Source: Chloroflexota bacterium (GTDB taxonomy: Bacteria; Chloroflexota; Anaerolineae; Aggregatilineales; Phototrophicaceae). Taken from it: a stretch of DNA of 64,000 bases. This document shows positions 35,064 through 46,200 of this stretch, in pieces. Location of the stretch: contig JAEZAF010000128.1 in the NCBI GenBank assembly GCA_023430545.1, forward strand, positions 52,476 through 116,475, written 5' to 3'. Below the pieces are notes generated by a model. It worked only from the letters and a program-made list of their open reading frames with translations. It did no database searches and had not been told where the DNA came from. Position 1 is the stretch's first letter, and the number at the start of each line of letters is the position of its first letter. The translations under genes were made by a program, and so were the position numbers.

Positions 35064-36014
35064 TTAAAGTTCGTTCAGGTCTGCTTCATAGATCTCTGGT
35101 CTGAACATGGTGTGTGTATACAGCATCATATCTGATGAGATGGTCAGACCAGCAAGAGGTGCTGTCAACTCGGTATAAAGTACGATCTCTACTTCATCAT
35201 TGGTACAGCCATTTTCAACACATACTTCAGGGTCAACACGTCCTACTACCCCACGTGTACCAAGTGAATAGGCAAAATACAGCAGGTCATCTGGTCCCAT
35301 CACCACACTGGTAACATTCTGCAATCCAGTTACCAGTGGTTGTGGGATCAGTTCTGTTTCAACAGAGGTTGACTCCATAACCTCTGTGATTTCCACTTCA
35401 CTCAGATCAATCCATTCGATTGCTCGTCTGGCACTGCCACTGTTTGCAAAATAAGCTTGATCATTCTTGATAGCGATACCCGTAGGTGAACGTAAACCAC
35501 TCACCAGAGGGACAACAGTACCTGATTTATTCACTGCGAGAATCTGATCACCATCAATACTCGTGATCAGGAAGACATCACGATTTAGGCTGGCAATTCC
35601 CCATGGACCTTGCAGGTTGGTAGCGATCGTCTCAGGTGATCTTACCGGATTTACACGTAGAAGTGAGTTCTGTACGAAATCAGGAGCATAGATGGTGACT
35701 TCATCGTCATTGGTATCATCAATCAGCAGAGTGTGACTGTTCCGTACACCATAGATATATGTGATGGTCGTTTGAGTTGTGAGGTCAATTTCATAGATGG
35801 TCCAGTCTCCACTACAGGCGATGTAGAGTTTGGTTCCAGCTTGGGCAATACCATTAGGACGTTGGACATTTCCTGTAATGGTAGCAAGATCATCTTGAGT
35901 AAGTGTATTGACTTCACTGGATGATGCTGTCTGGAGATTGGGAATGAAATAGTAACTGAATAATGTACTGGTGATGAAAGCAGTGAAGAATAAAATACGT
36001 TGTGTTGTGTTCAT
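35064..36014 (-). CDS. exported beta-propeller (NHL/SMP-30-like) protein
   Basis: A 316-residue protein with an N-terminal hydrophobic segment (ILFFTAFITSTLFSYYFIP) serving as signal or anchor. Repeated propeller-like strands follow: RPNGIAQAGTKLYIACSGDW, GPWGIASLNRDVFLITSIDG, SPTGIAIKNDQAYFANSGS and VTSVVMGPDDLLYFAYSLG. The repeated [PT]xGIA plus YFA pattern is typical of NHL/SMP-30/ScoI-like propellers. Two cysteines near the end (CVENGC) may form a disulfide. By eye the gene is richer in A and T than the flanking genes. It lies 12 bases after the histidine kinase on the same strand, so it may be a co-expressed output or sensor accessory of that two-component system. Confidence 0.7.
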   Translation of the reverse strand: MNTTQRILFFTAFITSTLFSYYFIPNLQTASSSEVNTLTQDDLATITGNVQRPNGIAQAGTKLYIACSGDWTIYEIDLTTQTTITYIYGVRNSHTLLIDDTNDDEVTIYAPDFVQNSLLRVNPVRSPETIATNLQGPWGIASLNRDVFLITSIDGDQILAVNKSGTVVPLVSGLRSPTGIAIKNDQAYFANSGSARRAIEWIDLSEVEITEVMESTSVETELIPQPLVTGLQNVTSVVMGPDDLLYFAYSLGTRGVVGRVDPEVCVENGCTNDEVEIVLYTELTAPLAGLTISSDMMLYTHTMFRPEIYEADLNEL

Positions 36015-36026
36015 GACTATGCGAAC

Positions 36027-38228
36027 TCACTTTACCTTTTGAAAACTGATTGTGAAGGTAGATCCTACGCCAGCAGCACTCTCTACAGTGAGTTGACCAT
36101 TATGCTGTTCAACAATGGTTCTGACGATGCTTAAACCAAGACCAGAGCCTGATACATGCTCAACACCTCTCTGGCCCCCACGGAAGAAACGCTCAAAAAT
36201 CTGGCTCTGGATCTCTTTTGGAATACCAACGCCCGTATCCCGTACCGTAAATGTCACCCAGCGTTCTTCCTCGAAAACTTTTAACCACACCTGACCACCC
36301 GCATGCGTGAATTTTAACGCATTCTCAACCAGGTTGATAAGTGCCCGTTCAATCTGCCCAGGATCACCCATAAAACAATAACCCGGCTGCAAATCACTAT
36401 AGTCACCAGTCTGCTCTTCATCACCAATAAAAAACGAGAACTGAATATTATTTTCAGCCGCAATCCCCTTAAGATCTTTCCAGACGGATCTCGCGATGAC
36501 CTGCCCATCGCATAATACCTTCTTTTGCAGCCCTCGCCGGACATGTTCCAGATCCAGAACCCCTCGGATAATCCGGTGCATGCGATCGAGTTGCGCCTCG
36601 ACTACTTCCAGAGACTCTTCGCCGCCGGTAGACTGTTCGCGTGCCAGATCGAGATACAGCATCGCACCCATCAGCGGATTCTTCAGGTCATGGCTTGCCA
36701 TCCTGATCATCTCGCTTTTCATCCGATCCAGTTCCTTCAGATACGTAATCTCATTAAATACAGCTACAAACCCATCGACCGAACGCACTCCAATCGTCGA
36801 GAGATGACACAGATAGCTGTGGTTTTTATATTCGATCTCAATAACAAGTTTACGCTCACGTAGAAGCTTCCGAAGCAGTTCCTGCGGTGCAAGCTGGCTT
36901 GAGTTTTCCTCAATAACCGACTGAATGAGGTCAGCAGTGTCCTCTCGGTCAAGAGGACCATCATCTGATAAATCAAATACCCTTCGCGCTGCACTATTAA
37001 TGAAAATCACCGATAGATGGCGGTCAAATGCGATAATCAGATTATCGGTACTTTCAAGAACCGTTTCTATCTGCTTCCGTGCTGAGGTGACGGCTTCAAA
37101 CAAGCGACCATGCCCAATAGCAACTGCCGCCTGAGCCGCAATCTGTTCCAGATCAGATGCCTGTTCCTGACTTAACAGATGGCTGTGCTGTCCAGCGATC
37201 ACCAGAATTGCACCGATCACCTGGTTGCTGTATTGCAGCGGAACCGAGATCACAGAGCCAAACACGTCCTGCGCATACGGCAGATCATCGCTGCCTACCC
37301 AGTCCCGCCGATAATTCTCCACATAAATCGTCCGTTTTTCGAGAATACTGCGCCCCGCAATGGTATTCTCAAGCGGGATCGAAAGTTTCGACAGCGGCTC
37401 AGGCAAACCATAACTGCTCACCAGTTCCAGCCCATCCTGCCGTTTCAGAAAAATGGCAACGGCATCTGCTTCAGTCCAGTTCGCTGCCTGAGAGGAGATT
37501 TCATTCAGCACGGTACTCAGTGCCAGTTGGCTGGAAATCGCCAGCGTCGCCTGATGAATATCCTCAACCTGTGTCACATGTTGGCGCAGCGGCTGCAGCA
37601 TTTCATCGTGGATAATCGCAATCGACAGCAGCAGAACGCCAAAGCTGCTGATATTGGTCGATAACTCTGTAATCGGGATCTGTGGATTTAGGAAAGTAAC
37701 GCCCTGCCCTATCACAAAGATCAGAACACCACTGCTCGCCAGAAAGCTGTCAATCTTTCGGCGGTAGCGCAGTGTCAGCCAAACAGACCCGACTGAAAAG
37801 ATGAAATAGAAGATATTCAGGGTTGGAGTCGTCGAAATAACTCCCGTACTCGCATTTGCGATGACTATAAGAAATGCATAGTACACAAACACCAGCACAA
37901 GGCTCAGCATGGATAAATATCGGAGCTGGCGTGTATGAATACCGGCAATCAGGCTGACAAAACCATAAATCGCAATACTTGCACCGCTAAAGCCGATTTC
38001 CACCAGTGCTCTTGTAAAAAGATGAGAGTCAATCTGAAGTGTGAGGAGTTGTAGAACCTGAGAAATCAGCACCCCGATATTCCACAGGATGACAAAGATG
38101 ACGGCAATACCCAGAAACTGAATAATCGGCTTGCGGCGGTCATACCAGAAAAGCAGCGCGACAAAACTGCTCGTCGCGACCAGCATCAGACCATTCAGAA
38201 TCAGATTGAGTGAACTCAACACCTGCAT
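36027..38228 (-). CDS. membrane sensor histidine kinase (7TM-GAF-PAS-HisKA)
   Basis: A 733-residue kinase. About seven membrane helices occupy residues 5-215, with short loops, so sensing is in or through the membrane. A GAF domain follows (about 230-385, LISGxx-like GSVISVPLQYSNQVIGAILV). A PAS domain spans about 395-505 (TDNLIIAFDRHLSVIFINSA). The HisKA box is MIRMASHDLKNPLMGAML. The ATPase domain has LINLVENALKF, VRDTGVGIPKE, RFFRGG and GSGLGLSIVRTIV. All catalytic boxes are intact. It starts four bases after the response regulator on the same transcript and is followed by the propeller gene. Confidence 0.92.
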   Translation of the reverse strand: MQVLSSLNLILNGLMLVATSSFVALLFWYDRRKPIIQFLGIAVIFVILWNIGVLISQVLQLLTLQIDSHLFTRALVEIGFSGASIAIYGFVSLIAGIHTRQLRYLSMLSLVLVFVYYAFLIVIANASTGVISTTPTLNIFYFIFSVGSVWLTLRYRRKIDSFLASSGVLIFVIGQGVTFLNPQIPITELSTNISSFGVLLLSIAIIHDEMLQPLRQHVTQVEDIHQATLAISSQLALSTVLNEISSQAANWTEADAVAIFLKRQDGLELVSSYGLPEPLSKLSIPLENTIAGRSILEKRTIYVENYRRDWVGSDDLPYAQDVFGSVISVPLQYSNQVIGAILVIAGQHSHLLSQEQASDLEQIAAQAAVAIGHGRLFEAVTSARKQIETVLESTDNLIIAFDRHLSVIFINSAARRVFDLSDDGPLDREDTADLIQSVIEENSSQLAPQELLRKLLRERKLVIEIEYKNHSYLCHLSTIGVRSVDGFVAVFNEITYLKELDRMKSEMIRMASHDLKNPLMGAMLYLDLAREQSTGGEESLEVVEAQLDRMHRIIRGVLDLEHVRRGLQKKVLCDGQVIARSVWKDLKGIAAENNIQFSFFIGDEEQTGDYSDLQPGYCFMGDPGQIERALINLVENALKFTHAGGQVWLKVFEEERWVTFTVRDTGVGIPKEIQSQIFERFFRGGQRGVEHVSGSGLGLSIVRTIVEQHNGQLTVESAAGVGSTFTISFQKVK

Positions 38229-38232
38229 CAGG

Positions 38233-38940
38233 TTATGATTTAGGTTCTGTAGACTGCTGCTTCTCGAACCGATAACCGACGCGGTGTTCCGTCAGGATAT
38301 AAGTTGGAGATGCCGGATCGGGTTCTATTTTATGGCGAAGCTGGCTGACATAAACACGTGGATAGTAGATATCATCGACGTATTCCTGTCCCCATACCTG
38401 CTCCAGCAGATCCCGCTGCGGTACTACGCGCCCGGCATGATCGATCAGCACCGAGAGCAGCTTGAACTCAGTCGGCGTCAGATGCACACGCTTACCCTTT
38501 ACGTGGACATGACGGCGATGCTGGTCCACTGTCAGATAACCATCATCGTAGTGCATTTCCGGCGTATTGGTATTTAGCGCGGCACGGCGCAGCAGTGCCC
38601 GAACACGCGCAATGAATTCATTGGTGCGCACAGGCTTGATAAGATACTCATCTGCTCCAGCCTGTAAACCTTCGACAATATCTTCCTCAGAAATAGCCTG
38701 CGCCGACAGCATCATCACCGGCACTTCGGAGACTTCCCGTATTCGCTGACACACACCCAGCCCGTTGAGCTGACCTGGAAGCACAATGTCGAGGATCACG
38801 AGATCAAATTCATTCTCGTGGAATGCCCGTAAGCCTGCCGTCCCATCAGCCGCTGTCACGACTCGAAATCCCTGCAAACGCAGCTTGGCAGCGAGTGCGT
38901 CCCGGATGACCATCTCATCTTCGACAATCAAAATTTTCAT
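38233..38940 (-). CDS. OmpR/PhoB-family response regulator
   Basis: A 235-residue DNA-binding regulator. The receiver domain is residues 1-120 with the acidic pocket VEDE, the phospho-acceptor aspartate in LVILDIVLPGQ and the lysine in YLIKPVRTNEF. The C-terminal winged helix spans about 130-225 (HLTPTEFKLLSVLIDHAGR, YYPRVYVSQLRHKIE, YILTEHRVGYRF). It is the partner of the adjacent membrane kinase. A TATAAT-like -10 box sits on the minus strand at 38997-39002 with a weak -35. GAGG precedes the ATG. Confidence 0.93.
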   Translation of the reverse strand: MKILIVEDEMVIRDALAAKLRLQGFRVVTAADGTAGLRAFHENEFDLVILDIVLPGQLNGLGVCQRIREVSEVPVMMLSAQAISEEDIVEGLQAGADEYLIKPVRTNEFIARVRALLRRAALNTNTPEMHYDDGYLTVDQHRRHVHVKGKRVHLTPTEFKLLSVLIDHAGRVVPQRDLLEQVWGQEYVDDIYYPRVYVSQLRHKIEPDPASPTYILTEHRVGYRFEKQQSTEPKS

Positions 38941-39087
38941 TTAACCTACCTCAATCGGTGAAGTCAGAGGGTGTGACCGCATAATTTCTATTTCCCATTA
39001 TACTGTTAAAGAGCATATCTTCTTTACGATTTTCTATATACAGCATCCATACATCGTTCACACAGGTTTTGCGTCGAGGTCGAAAGC

Positions 39088-39576
39088 TTGTCCACGCTTC
39101 CCCAGTTTACCATCCTCCGGTCTTGGGCACTTCGTCCAGCAGATGAAGGCGACTTTGCTTCACTATACGAAAACTGCTGGAAGTCTCACGACAATGCACA
39201 CCACACCTTTGAGCTTGCCCTGCAGCGTCAGAGATCCGGAAATGCGGTCACCGTTGTCGCTGCAACAACGACCGATAATATGCGGGTTGCCTTTGCACAG
39301 CTCAGTCGCTGGCGATCGGGTGCGGAGATCAGCGATCTGATAGTTATGGAAACATGGCGGCGTCAGGGCATCGGCGGGCAGATCATCCGCCATCTGATCG
39401 ATATCGCCCGGCAAAAACCGCTGCGTTATGTCGAAATCGGAGTAGAAAAAAACAACACAGCCGCGCTAAGACTGTATAAAAGCTGCGGATTCGCGGAAGT
39501 CACACCTGATACCGCATTACAGTCCGCATGGATGGAACCGACCATACTCTACCTGCGTATCAGCCTACGAGCCTGA
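39088..39576 (+). CDS. GNAT-family N-acetyltransferase
   Basis: A 162-residue GCN5-related acetyltransferase. The acetyl-CoA pyrophosphate loop is RRQGIGGQIIRHLID. The preceding strand is EISDLIVMETW and the C-terminal YVEIGVEKNNTAALRLYKSC-GF block is standard. The substrate cannot be inferred. The start is TTG with GAGG eight bases upstream. Its last 12 bases overlap the end of the convergent 1156-residue kinase gene. It is divergent from the OmpR-type regulator. Confidence 0.88.
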   Translation: MSTLPQFTILRSWALRPADEGDFASLYENCWKSHDNAHHTFELALQRQRSGNAVTVVAATTTDNMRVAFAQLSRWRSGAEISDLIVMETWRRQGIGGQIIRHLIDIARQKPLRYVEIGVEKNNTAALRLYKSCGFAEVTPDTALQSAWMEPTILYLRISLRA

Positions 39577-42500
39577 GATCTGGTCATGTCCGTTTGCATC
39601 AGCAGATGTGGAACTCTCGATTTGTATGGCGGGCATGGTAAATACAAATGCACTACCACCGCCTTCCCGATCTTCGATCCAGATCCTGCCATCATGTGCT
39701 TCTACGACCAACCGGCAGAATGTAAGGCCAAGCCCGACTCCCCTTCTGACCTTTTTACGTCCATCCACCTGAACGAATTGATCAAACAGATGATCTTTGT
39801 AATCATCCGGGATGCCCGGCCCACGATCCAATACTTCGATGCGGACATGCCCATTCGGGACCTTATCTGATTCTGTTTCAGTGGCACGCACAACCACACT
39901 GGAATTCGAAGGCGTGTACTTGAGCGCGTTATCGACAAGATTGAGAATAACACGCTCCACTTTATCGGCATCGATATTGAGTGGTGGCAGCGTTTCCGGG
40001 ATCTCGACCTTGATCTGCACTGAGATCTCTTTTGCCAGTGGTTCCAGTTCCTGTCTCACACTGGAGGTGAGCCAACTCAGATCAACAATCTCCCGCTCAA
40101 GCGCCATTTGTCCGCTCTGCATTTTGGCGACATCGAGGATGGAATCCACTCTCACAAGTAACTTTCGAATGGCACGGCTGCTCGTATCGGTCAGTGTCTG
40201 CACCAGTTGATAAAACTCGGCATCTTTTGGCACATAATCCTGCAATAGCTTCAGGCTGGTCGTGACCGCAGTCAGCGGGCTGCGCAGGTCATGGACGATC
40301 ATGCGCGACATATCCTCGCGTGTTTTTGCCAGTTCTTCTTCCTGTGTTTTGTTATAAAACACCAGTAGTTGACCCATTACAGCACGGTTCTGGTCATAAA
40401 TAGGGATCACCTGCCGACGGATATAGCTCAGTACATTCTCCTGCCGCAAGATGTAATTAATCGGCAGATGCTGATCTTCCTCGTAAAGCATCTCGGCAAA
40501 GCGCAGCCCCATATCAGTAGATTCAAACCCGGCAGCTTCGACAAACCGCAGTTCAGGATCGCGCAGCAGGCTTTGCAGTGAACGCCCGATCACCTGCTGT
40601 GGGGTCAGCCCGATGAGGTCAATTCTTGGATTAGCCTGCGCCACGACGCCGTTACTATCTACAAGGATGATGCCTTCTTCCATCGCATCCAACAGTACCT
40701 GAAGCCGGTCCCGGCCTTCGATAATGTCACTGAACAGTCGTGCATTTTCAATGGCAATCACAGCCTGATTCGCGACCTGTGTCACAAAATAGACATCCTC
40801 TTCCGTGAAAGCACGTGGCTGTGTGCTTTCCACCAGAATCAGCCCCCGTGTTTCATCGTTGAGGATAATCGGTGCAGCCAACTGCGAAGCGGACTCGTCC
40901 AGCAGTGAGAAGTAATCTGTTTCCTGTGCCGCATCTTCCACACGCCATGGTGCACCAGAGTTTTCGACATGTCGCAGGATACCGTGCTCCATCAGCTTCC
41001 CGACTTCGGCAATCGGTGTAGCATAGCCCACCTGCGCCATAATCCTCGGCGCACCTGTCTTGAAATCATTCAAAATCACCACGCCAGCATGCACCCGTGT
41101 CACAACAATCAGGTTGGAGAGCACAAGTTCGCATATTTTTTCAACATCAATGCTTGATGTCAGCACCCGTCCGATGTTTGCAAGCGTCAGTAACTGCTCG
41201 ATACTGCGCTGAAATGCTTCATCCGTTGTCGTGTACATCTGCGCGTTATTAATGGCCTGCGCTGCCTGCGTGGAAAATGTCCTCAGCACTTCAATTTCGT
41301 CAGCGCTGAAACTGCGTGGCTGGCTGTAATAAAACACGATCACCCCCAGTGCCTTATTGCCAATCTCCAGGGGCATCTCAACCATCGAAGCTGTATCCTG
41401 CTTTTCCAGCATCTCCACCAGCGGCGCGGTACGCTCATCAGCGTAAATATCGCTGATCACCACCGGCTTATTGCCGACAAATTCGGTCTGCCCCGGATTG
41501 AACTCGATCAGATCCCGTTCCAGCGACATAATCACCGGCGGGATCGCGTCTTCCTCATCGATCTGAAAGCCAGCCGTCCTTTTGGTCATCAATCCCTGTG
41601 CCGAATCATTCAGGAACAGATGCACGGCAAACGCGTTGGCCTGAGAAATCACTGACGCGGACGAGATTACCGTATCAAGGACAAGCTCAGGGGATAACGT
41701 CCCGCTCAGCAGCGATCCAATCCGATTCAGCGTAACAAGCTGCCCTGCACGGTCCGACTGATGCTGATAGAGCTGGGCATTCCGAATCGCGACACTACTG
41801 GAAGTCGCGATGATTTTCATCAGATGCAGATTACCCGTCGTCAGACTGCGGAAATTCTGGGTCTCAATCGGAACGGCCACCGCCCCTATGACCTTGTCAT
41901 GTGTAATCAGCGGAAACGAGAACCAGTCATATCGTGTCACACTACGCCCATTAAGCAGCGACGGATCATCGAAACTGTGGATGCTTCCTGACGAGTCATG
42001 TGCCAGCAGACCTCCAGTAGCAATCACCTGCGCCAGAAGGCACTTGGATACCTCATCTGGCAGCACATGACGCACGATCTGATTGGCTTCAACCCGTGAA
42101 ATCTGAAGCTGGTCACTATCGACATCCCGAAGCCCAATCAGCAGATAATGAATCGGGATGATGTTGGAAATCTGCTGGAAAGTCGTCTCCATGATCTGAT
42201 GGAGATCGAGCTGGCCACGCATGACCTCCATCACAGAGGTAATCGTTTGCAGATCGGAGAAGCGCTCTCGCACGTGCGCCTCAGAGCGTGTCAGAGCGTA
42301 CATGGCGAAGATAATCATCGCCAGCCCAAGCATCAGCGTCAGCTGCGAAGCCGTGCTGACCAGGGTAAAAACCTCCGCGCCGATGATCGTAAAAGGGATT
42401 GGCAGGATAATAATCGTCAGGATACGCAGAAAGTCGTCGCGCAGTGTTTGTCGGGCCTGCTGCGGATAAAGCGCCAGCAGTTGCAGGGCAAAGATGACGA

Positions 42501-43035
42501 AATAAGTACCTGCATAAACCACCGCATACAGGTTCAGCCATGCCAGAAAACTCAGGGTACGGGTAGATGTCGATTGAATCGGCAGCGGCAGCCCTGCCAC
42601 CACATAAACGACCGATGACAGCCAGAAGCTGATCGTGATTCTCGCCAGCACAAACAAGGTACGGGTGCCCGATTGATGCTGAAGATGGTGAGGCATCATT
42701 AACTGCTGAACGACAAAGCCGATACCACCTCCGGCCAGCACACAAAGCGTCAGCAGTGGCAGCGCTTCCGCCGGAGAGACCAGAAACGCAAACATGCCGA
42801 TCATATGTGCAGTACTCAGCTTCTCGATGCGGAGCGTACTGCTGAACACGATCGACAGCGCAGTCAGCACAAGTGCGAGTGTCGCGCCAAACACAAAAGA
42901 GGAGTCAAACTGAAGCTGAATCAGGCTGTAGAGGATAATCAGCAGCAGACATACCGCTAAACCTGCATTCAGCCATCTGGGTCCTTTGAACGATTGACGG
43001 ATGCCTTCCAGCGAAAAATTCAAACGTGACCTCAA
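39565..43035 (-). CDS. large multi-GAF/PAS membrane histidine kinase
   Basis: A 1156-residue sensor kinase. About eight hydrophobic helices fill residues 20-270. Three GAF domains follow (roughly 295-435, 450-605, 625-775), the second and third with VEMPLEIGNKALGVIVFYY and AAPIILNDETRGLILVES. A PAS domain lies near 785-905 (MEEGIILVDSNGVVAQANPR). The HisKA box is MSRMIVHDLRSPLTAVTTSL, and the ATPase domain has LNLVDNALKYTP, LDRGPGIPD and GVGLGLTFCRLVVEAH. Several GAF domains suggest integration of redox, light or small-ligand cues. No cognate regulator is adjacent. The gap of 258 bases upstream, to the PKD gene, contains only that gene's promoter as far as I can see. Confidence 0.92.
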   Translation of the reverse strand: MRSRLNFSLEGIRQSFKGPRWLNAGLAVCLLLIILYSLIQLQFDSSFVFGATLALVLTALSIVFSSTLRIEKLSTAHMIGMFAFLVSPAEALPLLTLCVLAGGGIGFVVQQLMMPHHLQHQSGTRTLFVLARITISFWLSSVVYVVAGLPLPIQSTSTRTLSFLAWLNLYAVVYAGTYFVIFALQLLALYPQQARQTLRDDFLRILTIIILPIPFTIIGAEVFTLVSTASQLTLMLGLAMIIFAMYALTRSEAHVRERFSDLQTITSVMEVMRGQLDLHQIMETTFQQISNIIPIHYLLIGLRDVDSDQLQISRVEANQIVRHVLPDEVSKCLLAQVIATGGLLAHDSSGSIHSFDDPSLLNGRSVTRYDWFSFPLITHDKVIGAVAVPIETQNFRSLTTGNLHLMKIIATSSSVAIRNAQLYQHQSDRAGQLVTLNRIGSLLSGTLSPELVLDTVISSASVISQANAFAVHLFLNDSAQGLMTKRTAGFQIDEEDAIPPVIMSLERDLIEFNPGQTEFVGNKPVVISDIYADERTAPLVEMLEKQDTASMVEMPLEIGNKALGVIVFYYSQPRSFSADEIEVLRTFSTQAAQAINNAQMYTTTDEAFQRSIEQLLTLANIGRVLTSSIDVEKICELVLSNLIVVTRVHAGVVILNDFKTGAPRIMAQVGYATPIAEVGKLMEHGILRHVENSGAPWRVEDAAQETDYFSLLDESASQLAAPIILNDETRGLILVESTQPRAFTEEDVYFVTQVANQAVIAIENARLFSDIIEGRDRLQVLLDAMEEGIILVDSNGVVAQANPRIDLIGLTPQQVIGRSLQSLLRDPELRFVEAAGFESTDMGLRFAEMLYEEDQHLPINYILRQENVLSYIRRQVIPIYDQNRAVMGQLLVFYNKTQEEELAKTREDMSRMIVHDLRSPLTAVTTSLKLLQDYVPKDAEFYQLVQTLTDTSSRAIRKLLVRVDSILDVAKMQSGQMALEREIVDLSWLTSSVRQELEPLAKEISVQIKVEIPETLPPLNIDADKVERVILNLVDNALKYTPSNSSVVVRATETESDKVPNGHVRIEVLDRGPGIPDDYKDHLFDQFVQVDGRKKVRRGVGLGLTFCRLVVEAHDGRIWIEDREGGGSAFVFTMPAIQIESSTSADANGHDQISGS

Positions 43036-43229
43036 TCACAATATACTATGCGCACAAACAGAACCGGTTCCAGATTAATAACGAGGGTTATAACCACCCT
43101 TCAGTTCTAGATTATAGCCAGATCAGAAGATTCGGCCGGTTTGTATATTGATACGTTGGTCTCCTGAGATAATCGCACAAATAACATCATTGTTCGGCAG
43201 TTGATAACACGCATGGTAACCGTCAGGTT

Positions 43230-43258
43230 TTCCCGCATCATCCCGGCTATAGTATAAT
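43230..43258 (+). promoter_or_regulatory. predicted promoter of the PKD lipoprotein gene
   Basis: A perfect TATAAT (43253-43258) lies 17 bases after a weak TTCCCG (43230-43235). Transcription would start near 43265, which supports the ATG at 43294 with AAAGGA upstream rather than the ATG at 43267. Confidence 0.5.
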
Positions 43259-43293
43259 CGGATTATATGTCTCAACCCGCAAAGGATTCAAAC

Positions 43294-46200
43294 ATGAAGC
43301 GACCCAATCTGGTGACCAGATGGCTCGGCCTCATATCGGTCATCCTTCTGACTTTTCTCATCAGTGCCTGTAATCTTTCACAGGCACCTGAGGAGTCGAT
43401 CGATCAAACGGCTGTTCCCGAAGGCACAAATTCTCTTACAACGACACCATCAGGTCTTGCGACCAGTGTCTCGATCGGCGCCAGCCCTACATTCCTCCCC
43501 CTGCCGACCAGCGTCAACCAGCTTCCCCCTACCCTGCCTCCACCTATCATTCCGCCCTCGCAGGGGGTGGCCAGTATCTTTATTGTGTCACCCATTCCGG
43601 GAAATACCGTTGCAGGAAATGTACAGGTACTCGGCTCTGCGACACACTCCAGCTTTTTACAGTATCAACTGGAGTTCGGTCCTGATCCCAACCCGCAGAA
43701 TCTCTGGTATCCCATCGGCGGCGTCCGTCTGACACCAGTCAGCAACAATCTGCTGGGAATCTGGTCCACAACCGATGGCCGCGCCCCTGATGGAAATTAT
43801 CAGATCCGGCTCCGTGTTTTCCTGCGGGATGGCACCATCGCTCAGACGGTGGTCAACGGCATTCGTGTGCAGAATCAGGCACCCACCCTCGTCCCCACAC
43901 AGACTCAGAGCATTCCGCGCCCGATTGCCGCCTTCATCGCGTCACCGAATTCCGGAAAAGCACCGCTGGTAGTCACATTCTCCAATCGCTCCAGTGGAAA
44001 TATCACAGGCTACAGTTGGAACTTCGGAGATGGCAGCACCAGCAGCGAAACCAACCCGGTTCACACCTATCGTCAGGCAGGGACCTATGAGGTTAGGCTG
44101 ACAACCAGCGGCCCTGGTGGTCAGTCCAACGTTAGCTCCACCATCAACGTCCAGTCGGCAGATCCGCCTGTTGCGAACTTCACCGCCGATGTCACCAGCG
44201 GCAGCACCCCGCTGACTGTGCGCTTCACCAACCAGTCCGGCGGAGGCCAGATCGATGCGTTCCACTGGGACTTTGGTGACGGCGTCACCAGTAACGAGCG
44301 CAACCCTCAGCACACGTTTACCGAAGTCCGCCAGTACAACGTCATTCTCGAAGCCCGTGGCCCCGGTGGTACTGACCGCAAGCGCATGACGATCGTCGTA
44401 CAGGATCGTCAGGTCCCACCCCCTGTTGCAGACTTTGTACCCAAGCAGAATTCCGGTAACGCACCACTGACCGTACAGTTTGCCAACCGTTCGACCGGTC
44501 AGGTCAACACCTATGAATGGGATTTTGGTGACGGCAGCTTCGGCCTCGATCCGAATCCACTTCACACCTATACCAATGCAGGTAATTACACCGTCAAGCT
44601 GACGGTCACCGGCAACGGCGGCAAGAGTGAAACTACCGGCACAGTCACGGTCACCCAGCCCGCACAGGCCCCGGACGCCAACTTCACGGCGAATCCGGCA
44701 CAGGGCAACTTCCCGCTGACCGTAAACTTTACCAACACGTCGACCGGGCAGATCACCCGATACGAATGGGCCTTTGGAGATGGCACAGCGGTTGAAACAT
44801 CACCCAATGTCACCCATGTCTTCCAGCGCCCCGGCACGTATACCGTCCGTCTGACAACCTATGGTCAGAACAACACCTACGATTTCAAGGATCTCGTCAT
44901 CTCGGTGACTGAACCTCTGAAGCCACCCCGTGCCGCCTTCATCGCGAATGTCACCTCTGGCTCTGCCCCGCTGACCGTGACCTTCACCAACCAGTCATCC
45001 GGGGATAATGTCAATTTCCTCTGGAACTTTGGCGACGGTTCGCCAACCAGCGACACACGCGATGTGAACGTTGCTCATACCTTTGCATCAAACGGCACCT
45101 TTGAAGTCACACTGACCGTCACGAACAATACCGGCCAGTCGGAAGTCGCACGCCAGACAATCACCGTCACAGACACGCTGCGCGCCGCCTTCAATGCCGT
45201 ACCGCTGACCGAGCCGCTCTACGGCGTCCAGTTCACCAGCAGTTCGTCAGGGAGCATCAACCGCTATGCATGGGATTTCGGCGACGGCACAACCGAGCCG
45301 AACGGCACACAGACCGTTACCCATGTTTACGCACAGCCAGGGACCTATCAGGTCACACTGACGGTAACTGACCAGAACGGTCAGACCTCGTCCGCAACCA
45401 ACGCCGTAACCGTGATCGCACCAACCGCGACATCGCTGCCTCCAACGGAGACACCAGTCCCGCCGACGGCAACAAGTGTACCGCCGACTAACACGGTCGA
45501 AGCACCCGCAACCGACGTACCACCGACTGAGACAGCCGTACCACAGCTTCCGGTCGCATCATTCGAAATCTTGTCAGTCGAGGGTAGTACAGTCACAGTT
45601 CAGAATAACTCGACCGGTGAAGCCATCGTCGCCTATGCATGGGACTTCGGCGACGGCGTCGGCACCAGCAGTGAGCCGAACCCGCAGCCATACACCTATG
45701 CCAATCCCGGCACCTACACCATCTCGCTGACCATCGCCAATGCGGCGGGTCCGGCCACCGATCAGAAGCAGGTCGTGATTGAAGCGGCGACACAGGTTCC
45801 GGCCACGGATACACCGGAATTCCCAACAGAAGTACCGCCGACCGAGACACCACTGCCGCAGCTTCCGGTCGCCGCATTCCAGATCGCAGCCGTTGAGGGC
45901 AATACCGTCACCGTTCAGAACAACTCGACCGGTGAGACCATCACCGCTTACGCTTGGGACTTCGGCGACGGCATCGGTACCAGTACGGAGCAAAATCCGC
46001 AGCCGTACACCTATGTCAATCCCGGCACCTACACCATCTCGCTGACCGTTGCCAATGCCGCTGGCCCCGCCACTGCGCAGCAGCAGGTCGTCATCGAACC
46101 GCCGACACAGATCCCACCAACCGAGACACCACTGCCACAGCTTCCGGTCGCCGCATTCCAGATCGCAGCCGTTGAGGGCAATACCGTCACCGTTCAGAAT

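Noticed and set aside
42148..42618. Plus-strand open frame opposite the large GAF kinase
   Set aside because: The minus-strand kinase has continuous domain similarity here; the opposite frame has none and no start signals.
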